Assembly (NCBI RefSeq): GCF_005503145.1
Contig: NZ_SCNV01000058.1
Span: forward strand, 1 to 56,884
Direction: 5' to 3'
Source of the DNA: Burkholderia sp. 4M9327F10
GTDB taxonomy: Bacteria; Pseudomonadota; Gammaproteobacteria; Burkholderiales; Burkholderiaceae
DNA: 56,884 nt
Position numbers and translations under genes: made by a program. Each line of letters begins with the position of its first letter. The stretch's first letter is position 1. Shown piece after piece: positions 20,241-27,676 of the stretch. Under the pieces are notes generated by a model, which searched no databases, had not been told where the DNA came from, and saw only the letters and a list, made by a program, of their open reading frames with translations.

Positions 20241-20364
20241 TGTTGAACGTATCGGAGCGTTGGGCCGCGCAGTGCATGTGTAGCACGCGAAGCTGCACGG
20301 CGCTGTTGCTGCGAGATGCGCCAGCGGGCGAACCCGCCGGCGCAAATTTCCAAACGGACTGAAA

Positions 20365-20398
20365 CTTAAGCCGGAACCTAAGCCGGAACCTAAGCGGA
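20365..20398. repeat. 12-bp direct repeats downstream of phasin gene
   Basis: Near-tandem copies of CTAAGCCGGAAC occur three times (the first as CTTAAGCCGGAAC, the last truncated to CTAAGCGGA). They are followed by looser CTAAGC motifs up to the phasin stop. It is a short low-complexity array. Confidence 0.6.
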
Positions 20399-20424
20399 CT
20401 GCAACTAAGCAGACTGAACTAAGC

Positions 20425-20997
20425 TTAAACAGCCTTCTTGGCCGAGCGCGAAGCTTGAGCTGCAGCTTGCGAGGCGGCCTTCGACGCTGCCGTGGCGGCT
20501 GCGTTGAAGTTGCTTTCAGCGATTTCCACGGCTTGCTTGGTCGCCTTGTGAACCGTTTCGTACGTGGTGTTGGCGGCGGTGATAGCCGACTTCAGCACGG
20601 CGACAGCGGTTTCCGAACCGGCCGGGGCGTTCTTGGCAACGTTCTCGACCAGCGACTGCACCTTGCGGTTCTGTTCGTCGTATTGCGCTTCGGCAACACG
20701 GGCGAATTCGGCTTGCGTGGCGGACACGATTTCATACACGTGACGGCCATACGACAGCGCCTTTTCCGACAGCGGCTGCGTGAGGCCAGCCTGCAGCGCG
20801 AAAAATTCCTGGGCGTCCTTCACCGACAGCGCCCGTTGTGCATTTTCCTGGCTTTCCGCAAGCGTCGACTTCACGACTTGCAGGTTCAGCTCGACCAGCT
20901 TTTCAACGCCTTCGAATGCTTTGGTCGTCAGGCCGAACAGAGTTTCGAGGTTGGCTTTCTGGGCTGCGGCGATTTGCTCAGGGGTCAGCAGAGACAT
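20425..20997 (-). CDS. phaP: Phasin family protein (polyhydroxyalkanoate granule-associated)
   Basis: A 190-aa helical protein that coats intracellular PHA granules and limits their size. It starts MSLLTPEQIAAAQKANLETL, the usual Burkholderiales phasin beginning. Its phasin domain (FEGVEKLVELNLQVVKSTLAE) is amphipathic, and the Ala/Lys-rich C-terminus ends AKKAV. It has no Cys, no signal peptide and no membrane helix. I chose ATG 20997 because family homology starts there and a GGAGCG ribosome-binding site lies upstream. A strong promoter flanked by dyads at 21111-21237 suggests repression relieved when granules form, as in PhaR-controlled phasins of relatives. Confidence 0.93.
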   Translation of the reverse strand: MSLLTPEQIAAAQKANLETLFGLTTKAFEGVEKLVELNLQVVKSTLAESQENAQRALSVKDAQEFFALQAGLTQPLSEKALSYGRHVYEIVSATQAEFARVAEAQYDEQNRKVQSLVENVAKNAPAGSETAVAVLKSAITAANTTYETVHKATKQAVEIAESNFNAAATAASKAASQAAAQASRSAKKAV

Positions 20998-21110
20998 GTT
21001 TACGCTCCTGGATGAACGATCCGTCTGGTGCGGACCGAGTTGGGGTAATAGCAAAACTGGCAAAACAGTAACGACAAAAACGTGGCATCACACACCAAGC
21101 CGCGATGTAT

Positions 21111-21129
21111 TGTGCATCGCAACAATGCA
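21111..21129. promoter_or_regulatory. Candidate phasin operator, downstream site
   Basis: The sequence TTGTGCATCGCAACAATG starts at 21110 and includes an inverted TGCAT (21113-21117) / ATGCA (21125-21129). It closely resembles the upstream site at 21168-21182 (TTGTGC-N3-GCACAA). It lies just downstream of the phaP -10, where a repressor such as PhaR would block initiation. The assignment to PhaR is inference. Confidence 0.5.
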
Positions 21130-21132
21130 CCT

Positions 21133-21160
21133 ATTTTAGAATGATGGTGATGGATGTCAA
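21133..21160 (-). promoter_or_regulatory. phaP promoter
   Basis: On the minus strand, a consensus -35 TTGACA (21155-21160) is followed after 16 bp by TAAAAT (21133-21138). It lies about 135 bp upstream of the phaP ATG and is the best sigma-70 match seen in the window. Confidence 0.8.
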
Positions 21161-21167
21161 GCTCTTT

Positions 21168-21182
21168 TTGTGCGTCGCACAA
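21168..21182. promoter_or_regulatory. Candidate phasin operator, upstream site
   Basis: A perfect dyad TTGTGC-GTC-GCACAA immediately upstream of the phaP -35. It is a near copy of the site at 21111-21129, so two similar sites flank the promoter. Confidence 0.6.
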
Positions 21183-21184
21183 TG

Positions 21185-21237
21185 TCGAGAATATCTCGAT
21201 AAAACAATAGGTTATGAAGCGCATATGACATATGCGC
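21185..21237. promoter_or_regulatory. Two further perfect dyads upstream of phaP
   Basis: TCGAGA-ATA-TCTCGA occupies 21185-21199, and GCGCATATG-A-CATATGCGC occupies 21219-21237. Both are perfect. Neither matches the TTGTGC sites, so other regulators may bind. The binding proteins are unknown. Confidence 0.6.
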
Positions 21238-21659
21238 GACAGAGGTTGAAATGACCGTTGCACAGTGCTGGTGCGCGTTAAAGCGGTAGTTTTTGCTGCT
21301 CTAATTGAGCGATTGACGTGATCCTGGGGGGCGGTTGCGGGACGAACAGGAAGAAAAATTTCGAAGCAAGACGCAGCAATACAACAATCGATGTAAACCG
21401 GAATCTGTCACGGAACGTTAATCGGGCATGTCGGTCGAATGCGCGATGGTTCAATCTGCAGCGGATGCTTAACTGTCCGCTTGTGGCGGCTTGTCTGCGT
21501 ATCGACCGGTGCTGTGGAGAAAAGCCCGCTGGGCAACGATCAGCGGAGCTTTTGCAGCGCCGGGAACGACCGTATTTCCCCTGATCAAGGTTGTCTCTAA
21601 ATTGCCGTTATGCTGATGGAATGGCCGGAGTCCGGCGCGTAACGGCCTCACCGAACGTC

Positions 21660-21694
21660 CGCGGACTGGATCGTTTTTTTCGATCGAGTCCGCG
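21660..21694. other. Hairpin with T-loop upstream of pbpG
   Basis: CGCGGACTGGATCG (21660-21673) and CGATCGAGTCCGCG (21681-21694) pair over about 13 bp with one mismatch, closed by a loop of seven T. The T-run is in the loop, so this is not a standard terminator. It lies about 70 bp upstream of the pbpG promoter. Confidence 0.6.
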
Positions 21695-21761
21695 AAACTT
21701 ATAGTCTTCTTGCAATCGGATCTTACAAGCCGGTTTAAGGAGCGACGATAAGTGCTTAATA

Positions 21762-21790
21762 TTGCTAATTTTTCGTGGTTTTACTACACT
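21762..21790 (+). promoter_or_regulatory. pbpG promoter
   Basis: TTGCTA (21762-21767), 17 bp, TACACT (21785-21790). Transcription would begin near 21797. This rules out the upstream in-frame start at 21775 and supports ATG 21826. Confidence 0.6.
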
Positions 21791-21825
21791 TGCGTAAAAC
21801 TTTCGCCGCCTCTGACAGAACACCA

Positions 21826-23001
21826 ATGAAAACCGACATGTTTTCGTCGCTCAAAGTGATCCACGGCGTGGCCCTCAGCACCGCTGTGTCGGTGGCCGCC
21901 TCGGTGGCTATCGCGGCCGCGTTTGCTGCGCCTGCCGACGCTTTCGCCGCGGACGCTACAACCACCGCGCCGGCCAAAACCGCCAAGAAGACCGTCAAAA
22001 CTGCGAAATCGGCAAAGAAGCCGGGTTCTGCCGTTGCTGCGAAGTCGTCCAAAGCCGCGAAGACCACGGCTGCTGCGAACGACGCGCCGCGCGCCGAAAC
22101 CCGTAAGCGCCGCGTTTCGTACACGTTGAACGGTCGCCGCCATACGGTCGTGCGCAAGGTTGCGTTCGAGCCGCGTCAGCCTACGGTCGGCCAGGCGTTC
22201 GGCCTGCACGACACGCCGGATGCGCTTGCCTTGCGCTCGAGCGTCGCCTACGTGGTCGACCAGAACACCGGCGAGGCGCTGTTCGACAAGAACTCGCGCG
22301 CCGTGGTGCCGATCGCTTCGATCACCAAGCTGATGACGTCGATGGTGGTGCTGGACTCGAAGGCGCCGCTGACCGAGCAGATTGAAGTCACGGACGAAGA
22401 CCGCGACTACATCAAGAACACCGGTTCGCGCCTGGCGGTCGGCTCGGTGCTCTCGCGTGAAGACATGCTGCATATCGCGCTGATGGCCTCGGAAAACCGC
22501 GCAGCCGCAGCGCTGTCGCGTTACTTCCCGGGTGGCCGTCCGGCCTTCATCGCGGCGATGAACGCCAAGGCCAAGCAACTCGGTATGACCGACACGCACT
22601 TCGAAAGCCCGTCGGGCCTGACGAGCGAGAACGTGTCGAGCGCGCGCGATCTGGTGAAGATGGTCAACGCCGCGTATCAGTATCCGATGATCCGCGAGTT
22701 CTCGACGGATCGTAGCTACGAGGTGTACACCGGCAAGCGTTCGATCGCCTATAACAGCACGAACGCGCTGGTGCGCAATCCGACCTGGGATATTGGCCTG
22801 CAGAAGACCGGCTTCATCAACGAGGCGGGTGAGTGCATGGTGATGCAAACCACCATTCACGGCCGCCCGATGATTGTGGTGCTGCTGGATTCGTCGGGCA
22901 AGTACACGCGCTTTGCCGACGCAACGCGTCTGCGCACGTGGCTCGACAACGGCGGCGATCAGCACATCACCAGTGCCGACGCCGGCGGTCCGGGCACCTG
23001 A
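21826..23001 (+). CDS. pbpG: D-alanyl-D-alanine endopeptidase, PBP7/8 type (S11 peptidase)
   Basis: A 391-aa periplasmic serine peptidase that cleaves peptidoglycan cross-links. The signal peptide occupies about residues 1-40, with a hydrophobic VSVAASVAIAAAFAAP and cleavage near ADAFA-AD. A Lys/Ala-rich linker of about 65 residues follows, unusually basic. The penicillin-binding motifs are all present in the S11 domain: SITK (SxxK), SEN (SxN) in LMASENRAA, and KTG in LQKTGFINEAG. The start ATG 21826 lies downstream of the promoter. A perfect-palindrome terminator follows at 23065. Confidence 0.93.
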   Translation: MKTDMFSSLKVIHGVALSTAVSVAASVAIAAAFAAPADAFAADATTTAPAKTAKKTVKTAKSAKKPGSAVAAKSSKAAKTTAAANDAPRAETRKRRVSYTLNGRRHTVVRKVAFEPRQPTVGQAFGLHDTPDALALRSSVAYVVDQNTGEALFDKNSRAVVPIASITKLMTSMVVLDSKAPLTEQIEVTDEDRDYIKNTGSRLAVGSVLSREDMLHIALMASENRAAAALSRYFPGGRPAFIAAMNAKAKQLGMTDTHFESPSGLTSENVSSARDLVKMVNAAYQYPMIREFSTDRSYEVYTGKRSIAYNSTNALVRNPTWDIGLQKTGFINEAGECMVMQTTIHGRPMIVVLLDSSGKYTRFADATRLRTWLDNGGDQHITSADAGGPGT

Positions 23002-23064
23002 TACCAGGACGCCGGCAAGGCCGCTGCCTTGCGCCTCTGCTGCCTTGCCTGTCGAGGCGGCGCA

Positions 23065-23097
23065 AACAAAAGCCCCGCAATTGCGGGGCTTTTGTTT
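23065..23097. terminator. Terminator after pbpG
   Basis: AAAAGCCCCGCAA and TTGCGGGGCTTTT meet back to back (23068-23093), flanked by A- and T-runs. It is a near-perfect bidirectional terminator between pbpG and the convergent iclR-type gene. Confidence 0.85.
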
Positions 23098-23171
23098 TGA
23101 TGGGTGCTGCTGATTTAGGGCGCGCAAGCTGTGCGCCTCATCCCCGCCTCAGCCTAATCAACCGCGGCGAC

Positions 23172-23978
23172 TCAGGCGTGCTGATGATGCGCATTGTTGG
23201 GCGGCGTCTGCGGCTGATAGCCGAGCGACGCGGAGATCACCAGCGCCGTCTTGCTCAACTGCCCGAGCCACGAGTCCTGCAGCCGGTCGGCCGGCGCCGA
23301 TAGCGAGAGGCCGGCAACCAGCTTGCCGGTATCGTCATAGATGCCTGCCGCGATGCAGCGCACGCCGAGTTCCAGTTCTTCGTTATCGCGCGCGCAGGAT
23401 TGCTGGCGCACATGTGACAGTTCGCGCTCGAGTTTGGCGAGATCGGTGATGCTGTTCTGGGTGTGCCCCGAGAGGCCCGTGCGGGTTGCGTAGGCGCGCA
23501 CGCGGGTCGATTCGTCCGCAGCCAGGAACAGCTTGCCGACCGAGGTCAGATGCAACGGCGCCCGCCCGCCGATGGCCCGCACCACCTGCATGCCGGAGCG
23601 CTCGGAATAAGCGCGTTCGATATAGACGATTTCGTCGCCCTGACGCACCGACAGATTCACCGTCTGCCCGGTCAGCCGATGCAGTTCGCGCATCGGCGTG
23701 AGCGCGGCGTCGCGCACCGACAGGCGTGCCTTGACCAGATTCCCCAGTTCCAGCAGACGCATGCCGAGGCGATAAGTGCCGGGATCCGAACGGTCGACGA
23801 GACGGCACGTCACCATGTCGTTCAGGATGCGGTGCGCAGTGGAGGGGTGCAGCTCCGTGCGCAGCGCGAGTTCCTTCAGGCTGACCGGGTCGCTATGCGC
23901 AGCAAGGGCGTCCAGCAGGCGCATCATGCGCTCGATCACCTGGATCGAAGTCTTGGGATCCGGGTTCGTATCGCTCAT
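23172..23978 (-). CDS. IclR-family transcriptional regulator
   Basis: A 268-aa regulator. The N-terminal winged helix-turn-helix (VIERMMRLLDALAAHSDPVS, then LHPSTAHRILNDMV) is followed by the IclR effector domain (GRAPLHLTSVGKLFLA, CARDNEELELGVRCIAAGIY). The short C-terminus is His-rich (NNAHHQHA). It is divergent from lutA, and a small dyad (CAATCA-N9-TGATTG) lies between them, so it probably controls the lut genes and itself. The ligand is unknown, and lactate or a related acid is a guess from context. Confidence 0.92.
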   Translation of the reverse strand: MSDTNPDPKTSIQVIERMMRLLDALAAHSDPVSLKELALRTELHPSTAHRILNDMVTCRLVDRSDPGTYRLGMRLLELGNLVKARLSVRDAALTPMRELHRLTGQTVNLSVRQGDEIVYIERAYSERSGMQVVRAIGGRAPLHLTSVGKLFLAADESTRVRAYATRTGLSGHTQNSITDLAKLERELSHVRQQSCARDNEELELGVRCIAAGIYDDTGKLVAGLSLSAPADRLQDSWLGQLSKTALVISASLGYQPQTPPNNAHHQHA

Positions 23979-24000
23979 GGGGAGAAATCGGTTGACGCGT

Positions 24001-24021
24001 CAATCAGCGGAGAATTGATTG
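24001..24021. promoter_or_regulatory. Dyad between iclR-type gene and lutA
   Basis: CAATCA (24001-24006) and TGATTG (24016-24021) are inverted with a 9-bp spacer, just upstream of the iclR ATG. It is a possible operator for the divergent regulator. Confidence 0.4.
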
Positions 24022-24115
24022 TATATCGTATTGTGAAAAAAGCGAACGCTGTTGGAGGCTGGCTTCGAATCCGCTTGCAACGCTTCCGCGCCTTGCGGCC
24101 GGCGCGGCGTTTGCG

Positions 24116-24144
24116 TTGGTATTGTTCGGCAAACAGCGGATAAT
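24116..24144 (+). promoter_or_regulatory. lutA promoter
   Basis: TTGGTA (24116-24121), 17 bp, GATAAT (24139-24144). Transcription would start near 24151. An AAGGAG ribosome-binding site then precedes ATG 24172. Confidence 0.65.
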
Positions 24145-24171
24145 CAGGGACGTTTTCCCGAAGGAGCGCCC

Positions 24172-24894
24172 ATGCGAGTCGGATTGTTCGTTACCTGCCT
24201 GATTGACCTGATGCGTCCCGAAATCGGTTTTTCGGTCATCAAGCTGATCGAGGCTGCCGGCTTCGAGGTGATCGTGCCGCCGGCCCAGACCTGCTGCGGG
24301 CAGCCCGCCTACAACTCCGGCGACCGCAGTCTCGCGCGCGATCTGGCCGAGAAGGCCATGCGTGAATTCGAGCAGTTCGATTACATCGTGGTGCCGTCAG
24401 GCTCGTGCGGCGGCATGATCCGCGTGCACTACGGCGACCTGTTCGGTAGCGACCCGGAAATGATGACCCGTTTCGGGCGCTTGCGTCCGAAGGTGTATGA
24501 ACTGACCGACTTTCTCGTCAACGTCGCCAAGGTGCAGTTGCCGCCGGGCGAGTTCGCGGGGCCGGTCACGTACCACGACTCCTGCTCGGGGTTGCGCGAA
24601 CTGGGCGTCAAGGCGCAGCCGCGCGCCTTGCTGGCGCAGGCGGGCGTGACAGTCACAGAGATGAAGAATTGCGAACACTGCTGCGGCTTCGGCGGTACGT
24701 TCGCACTCAAGTACGGCGATATCTCGACGGCGATCGTCGATGAAAAATGCGCGAACATCGGCGCGAGCGGGGCGGGCACGGTAGTGCTCGGCGACCTCGG
24801 CTGCATGCTCAATATCGAAGGCCGTTTGCGCCGCAAGGGCGACACCACCACGCGCGTGCTGCATATCGCGCAGGTGCTCGCCGGCGACGCATAA
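24172..24894 (+). CDS. lutA: Lactate utilisation protein A (CCG-domain Fe-S oxidoreductase subunit)
   Basis: A 240-aa protein with two cysteine-rich CCG domains: QTCCGQPAYNSG near residue 40 and HCCGFGGTFA near residue 168, each with upstream Cys partners (TCLIDLM, DSCSGLRELG). It matches LutA/YkgE, a subunit of the LutABC L-lactate dehydrogenase, and transfers electrons via Fe-S clusters in the cytosol. ATG 24172 is preceded by AAGGAG at 6 bp. lutB follows after 124 bp. The start of homology (MRVGLFVTCLIDLMRPE) agrees. Confidence 0.9.
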   Translation: MRVGLFVTCLIDLMRPEIGFSVIKLIEAAGFEVIVPPAQTCCGQPAYNSGDRSLARDLAEKAMREFEQFDYIVVPSGSCGGMIRVHYGDLFGSDPEMMTRFGRLRPKVYELTDFLVNVAKVQLPPGEFAGPVTYHDSCSGLRELGVKAQPRALLAQAGVTVTEMKNCEHCCGFGGTFALKYGDISTAIVDEKCANIGASGAGTVVLGDLGCMLNIEGRLRRKGDTTTRVLHIAQVLAGDA

Positions 24895-25018
24895 GACGTG
24901 TTTCAGCCGTCGTAGCGCAGCGATTGCAGCAAGCGGCGCGGCCCGCCGCATGTCGTGCCTGATCGTGCCGTCACGTGCCGTCACTCATTGAACCGCCAAG
25001 CGAATCGCAAAGGCTGCC

Positions 25019-26431
25019 ATGCAAGTTCAAACAATGCAGTTCAAGGCGCGCGCTGGTCAGAATCTCGCTGACCAGCGTCTGCAGCAGAACCTCACCAAGC
25101 TGTCGACGAAGTTCGTCTCGGCCCGCGCCGCCGCGATCACGGCGATCGATTTCGCCGCGACCCGCGCCGCGCTCAAGGAGCGCCGCAATCGCGCGCTGGA
25201 AAACCTCGACGTGTGGCTCGAGACTTTCGAGCGCGAGGCGACCCGGCGCGGCGTCACGGTTCTGTTCGCGGAGACCACCCGGGAAGCGGCCCAGCTTGTC
25301 GCGGATATTGCGCGACGGCACGACGTGAAGAAGGTGATCAAGACCAAGTCAATGGTCACCGAGGAAATGGGCCTGAACGAAGTGCTCGGCCAGATGGGCG
25401 TGCAGTCGATCGAAACCGACCTCGGCGAATACATTCTTCAGATCAACGACAACGAACCGCCGAGCCATATCATCGCGCCGGTCGTCCACAAGGATAAGGA
25501 CGAGATCGCCGACCTGTTCGCGAAAACGCACCAGCGCCCGCGCCTGACCGAGATTCCGGAGATGACCCGCGAGGCGCGCGAGGTGTTGCGCCCGCATTTC
25601 ATGACGGCGGATATGGGGGTGACCGGCGGCAACTTCCTCGTGGCCCAGACCGGCTCGGTCGCGCTCGTCACCAACGAGGGTAACGAGGGCATGTGCACGG
25701 TGATGCCGCGGGTGCACGTCGCGGTGACCGGCATCGAGAAAGTGCTGCCGACGCTCGAAGACCTCGCGACCGCGATGCGCCTGTTGCCGCGCTCGGCGAC
25801 CGGTCAAGCGACTTCGAATTACTTTTCTGTGCTGACCGGCCCGCGTGGCCCGGGCGATCAGGACGGTCCGGAGCATATGTATGTGGTGCTGGTCGACGGC
25901 GGCCGCACGGGGCTGATCGGCGGCGACTTCCAGGAGATGCTGCGCTGTATCCGCTGCGGCGCCTGCATGAACCACTGCCCGGTGTATCAGAAGGTCGGCG
26001 GCCATGCCTATGGCTGGGTCTATCCAGGGCCGATGGGCTCGGTCCTGACGCCGAGCTATGTCGGGATCGACAACGCGATCGATCTGCCCCAGGCCGCCAC
26101 GCTGTGCGGCGAATGCGATAGCGTCTGTCCAGTCGGCATTCCCTTGTCGGGTCTGCTGCGCAAGTTGCGCGAAAAGCAGGTCGAGCGGCGCCTGCGGCCG
26201 TGGCGCGAGCGGGCGGGGCTGGCGCTATGGGGCTTCCTTGCACTGCACCCGGACGCTTACGCGCTGTTCACCAAGCTGGCGGTGCGCATCCTCGAGCGAA
26301 TGGGCGGACGTCATCGCGCGATTGCGCGGCTGCCGCTCGCGGCCGGCTGGACCCATACGCGCGACATGCCGGCGCCGGTCGGGCGTACGTTCCGCGAGCT
26401 GTACGCTGCGCAGCGCAGTCATCTCGGCTGA
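25019..26431 (+). CDS. lutB: Lactate utilisation protein B (LUD domain, ferredoxin-type)
   Basis: A 470-aa Fe-S protein of the LutB/LldF family. Residues about 60-300 form the LUD domain. The two 4Fe-4S motifs follow: CIRCGACMNHCP near residue 310 and CGECDSVCPVGIP near residue 363. The C-terminal region is basic and partly hydrophobic. It acts with LutA (and normally LutC) in L-lactate oxidation to pyruvate. No lutC-like gene follows in this window, where the next gene is a small exported protein. ATG 25034 is an alternative start. Confidence 0.93.
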   Translation: MQVQTMQFKARAGQNLADQRLQQNLTKLSTKFVSARAAAITAIDFAATRAALKERRNRALENLDVWLETFEREATRRGVTVLFAETTREAAQLVADIARRHDVKKVIKTKSMVTEEMGLNEVLGQMGVQSIETDLGEYILQINDNEPPSHIIAPVVHKDKDEIADLFAKTHQRPRLTEIPEMTREAREVLRPHFMTADMGVTGGNFLVAQTGSVALVTNEGNEGMCTVMPRVHVAVTGIEKVLPTLEDLATAMRLLPRSATGQATSNYFSVLTGPRGPGDQDGPEHMYVVLVDGGRTGLIGGDFQEMLRCIRCGACMNHCPVYQKVGGHAYGWVYPGPMGSVLTPSYVGIDNAIDLPQAATLCGECDSVCPVGIPLSGLLRKLREKQVERRLRPWRERAGLALWGFLALHPDAYALFTKLAVRILERMGGRHRAIARLPLAAGWTHTRDMPAPVGRTFRELYAAQRSHLG

Positions 26432-26581
26432 GTGCGCTGGGTTTTTCGAGACACTGTTCTCTCCCAAGCAACGCTGTATCTCGCCAGGGTGGGTTTTTCC
26501 CGATTGATTCGTTCTATATCATTTCGACTAGGCATAGTGGGCCACAAGCTCCGGATGCCTCAATCGGAAGAGAGCGACATC

Positions 26582-26821
26582 ATGAGAAAGACAATATCGA
26601 TGTATTGGCCGTTGGCCGTGTTTGTGCCGCTCGCAGCGGCAGCTTACCTGTATGTGAGTGGCGTGGCCGCGTCGGGCGCCGCGCAGACCCCGCTTGGCGC
26701 GGATCAGCTTACGGCGGAACTGGCGCGAACGGTTTCGTATGGCCTGGTTGGCAACGATCACGCGCTGCCGGTCAAGCCTGTGCGTGCGGTTGCATCGCTG
26801 CAGCCGGCCGAAGCATCCTGA
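26582..26821 (+). CDS. Small exported or membrane-anchored protein, unknown
   Basis: A 79-aa protein with a single N-terminal hydrophobic segment (WPLAVFVPLAAAAYLYV) after MRKTISMY, consistent with a membrane anchor or signal peptide. The mature part is short and Ala-rich, with no Cys and no recognisable domain. A GGAAGAGAG ribosome-binding site precedes ATG 26582. It lies 150 bp after lutB in the same direction and could be co-transcribed. I do not recognise the family. Confidence 0.55.
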   Translation: MRKTISMYWPLAVFVPLAAAAYLYVSGVAASGAAQTPLGADQLTAELARTVSYGLVGNDHALPVKPVRAVASLQPAEAS

Positions 26822-27023
26822 AGGCCGGTCGGATTTCCTGACCATGACCGGCCGGTGGCGCATGTCTGTAGTCGCGGCTGCGCGGTGGATCGCAGCGCCG
26901 GATGCAGTGATGGCCCCCGCGCCCATGCTGCCGTGCGCGCGCCCGGCGAGATTCTCCCCATCTTTGTATAATCGCGGCACCGCTGGCTAACCCCATCCGG
27001 ATGCCGCGCATCCAGAGCTTTTG

Positions 27024-27521
27024 ATGAAAACCATCTCCATCTGTTTTGTCTGTCTAGGGAACATCTGCCGTTCCCCGACCGCGGAAGGGGTGATGCGGCA
27101 TCAGGTAGGCGAGGCAAAGCTGGATCAGCGCATTACGGTCGATTCGGCCGGCACTGGCGACTGGCATATCGGCGCTGCGCCTGATGAGCGCGCCCAGCGT
27201 GCCGCGGCGCTGCGCGGCTACGATCTGTCCGGGCTGCGCGGCCGCCAGATTGGCCTGGCAGACTTCGAGCGCTTCGATCTGCTGATCGCCATGGACGACG
27301 CCAACGTCGCCGCATTGCGCCGGATCTGTCCGCCGGCTCAGCGCGACAAGATTCGTCTGCTGATGGAGTTCGTGCCCGAAGGCGACAGCCGTTGGGCGGG
27401 CGAGCGGCAAGTGGCCGATCCGTATTTCGGCGGCGCCGCAGGTTTTGAGCAGGTGCTCGATCAGTGCGAGGCAGCGTGCCGGGGGCTGATCGCGGCGTTG
27501 CACCCGCAACTGGTGCCTTGA
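27024..27521 (+). CDS. Low-molecular-weight protein-tyrosine phosphatase
   Basis: A 165-aa cytosolic phosphatase. The P-loop CLGNICRSP (C-x5-R-S) is near residue 10, and the general-acid Asp is in ADPYFGG near residue 134. It is the single-domain LMW-PTP fold at full length. In related bacteria these act on tyrosine kinases of polysaccharide export or on other substrates. No kinase gene is adjacent, so the target is unknown. ATG 27024 is preferred over TTG 27021. A TATAAT lies at 26967-26972. Confidence 0.92.
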   Translation: MKTISICFVCLGNICRSPTAEGVMRHQVGEAKLDQRITVDSAGTGDWHIGAAPDERAQRAAALRGYDLSGLRGRQIGLADFERFDLLIAMDDANVAALRRICPPAQRDKIRLLMEFVPEGDSRWAGERQVADPYFGGAAGFEQVLDQCEAACRGLIAALHPQLVP

Positions 27522-27608
27522 GCGCACCGTGGACCGTCTCCAGGTGTCTGTCCGGCGGGCTGCGGAACCGGCCGTTTAATTAAGCAAATGACCCAAATCG
27601 CGATAGGG

Positions 27609-27660
27609 ATACTTGACTAATTTGCTCATGTATTTATACTTGAGCAAACTTGTCGAGAAT
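27609..27660 (+). promoter_or_regulatory. isc promoter with two IscR-type sites
   Basis: The promoter is TTGACT (27613-27618), 16 bp, TATACT (27635-27640). A 25-bp site at 27609-27633 begins ATACTTGACT and ends TCATGTAT. By my count it matches the type 1 IscR consensus (ATASYYGACT and its complement) at 22 of 25 positions. A second, weaker copy begins ATACTTGAG at 27636-27660 (about 20 of 25). Both overlap promoter elements, as expected for repression by [2Fe-2S]-IscR. Confidence 0.8.
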
Positions 27661-27676
27661 TGCGATCCCCAACATC

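Larger units (their letters stand above)
19897..20424. other. Structured intergenic region between lpdA and phasin gene
   Basis: This 528-bp stretch lies between the 3' ends of two convergent genes. It holds a terminator (20071-20104), a nested GTGAGC/GCTCAC hairpin (20111-20148), a 16-bp perfect inverted repeat spanning 20160-20240 and a run of short direct repeats (20365-20398). No gene is recognisable. Confidence 0.7.
20998..21825. other. Large divergent control region between phaP and pbpG
   Basis: This 828-bp stretch has no convincing gene. The phaP-proximal 240 bp hold a promoter and several perfect dyads, annotated separately. The middle (21240-21650) has only weak, short open frames with atypical codon use, and I see no function there. 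The pbpG-proximal part holds a hairpin (21660-21694) and the pbpG promoter (21762-21790). Confidence 0.6.

Noticed and set aside
21318..21584. 88-codon open frame in the phaP-pbpG gap
   Set aside because: Atypical composition, no ribosome-binding site and no recognisable domain. Probably chance.
21660..21694. Rho-independent terminator
   Set aside because: The T-run is in the loop, not after the stem.
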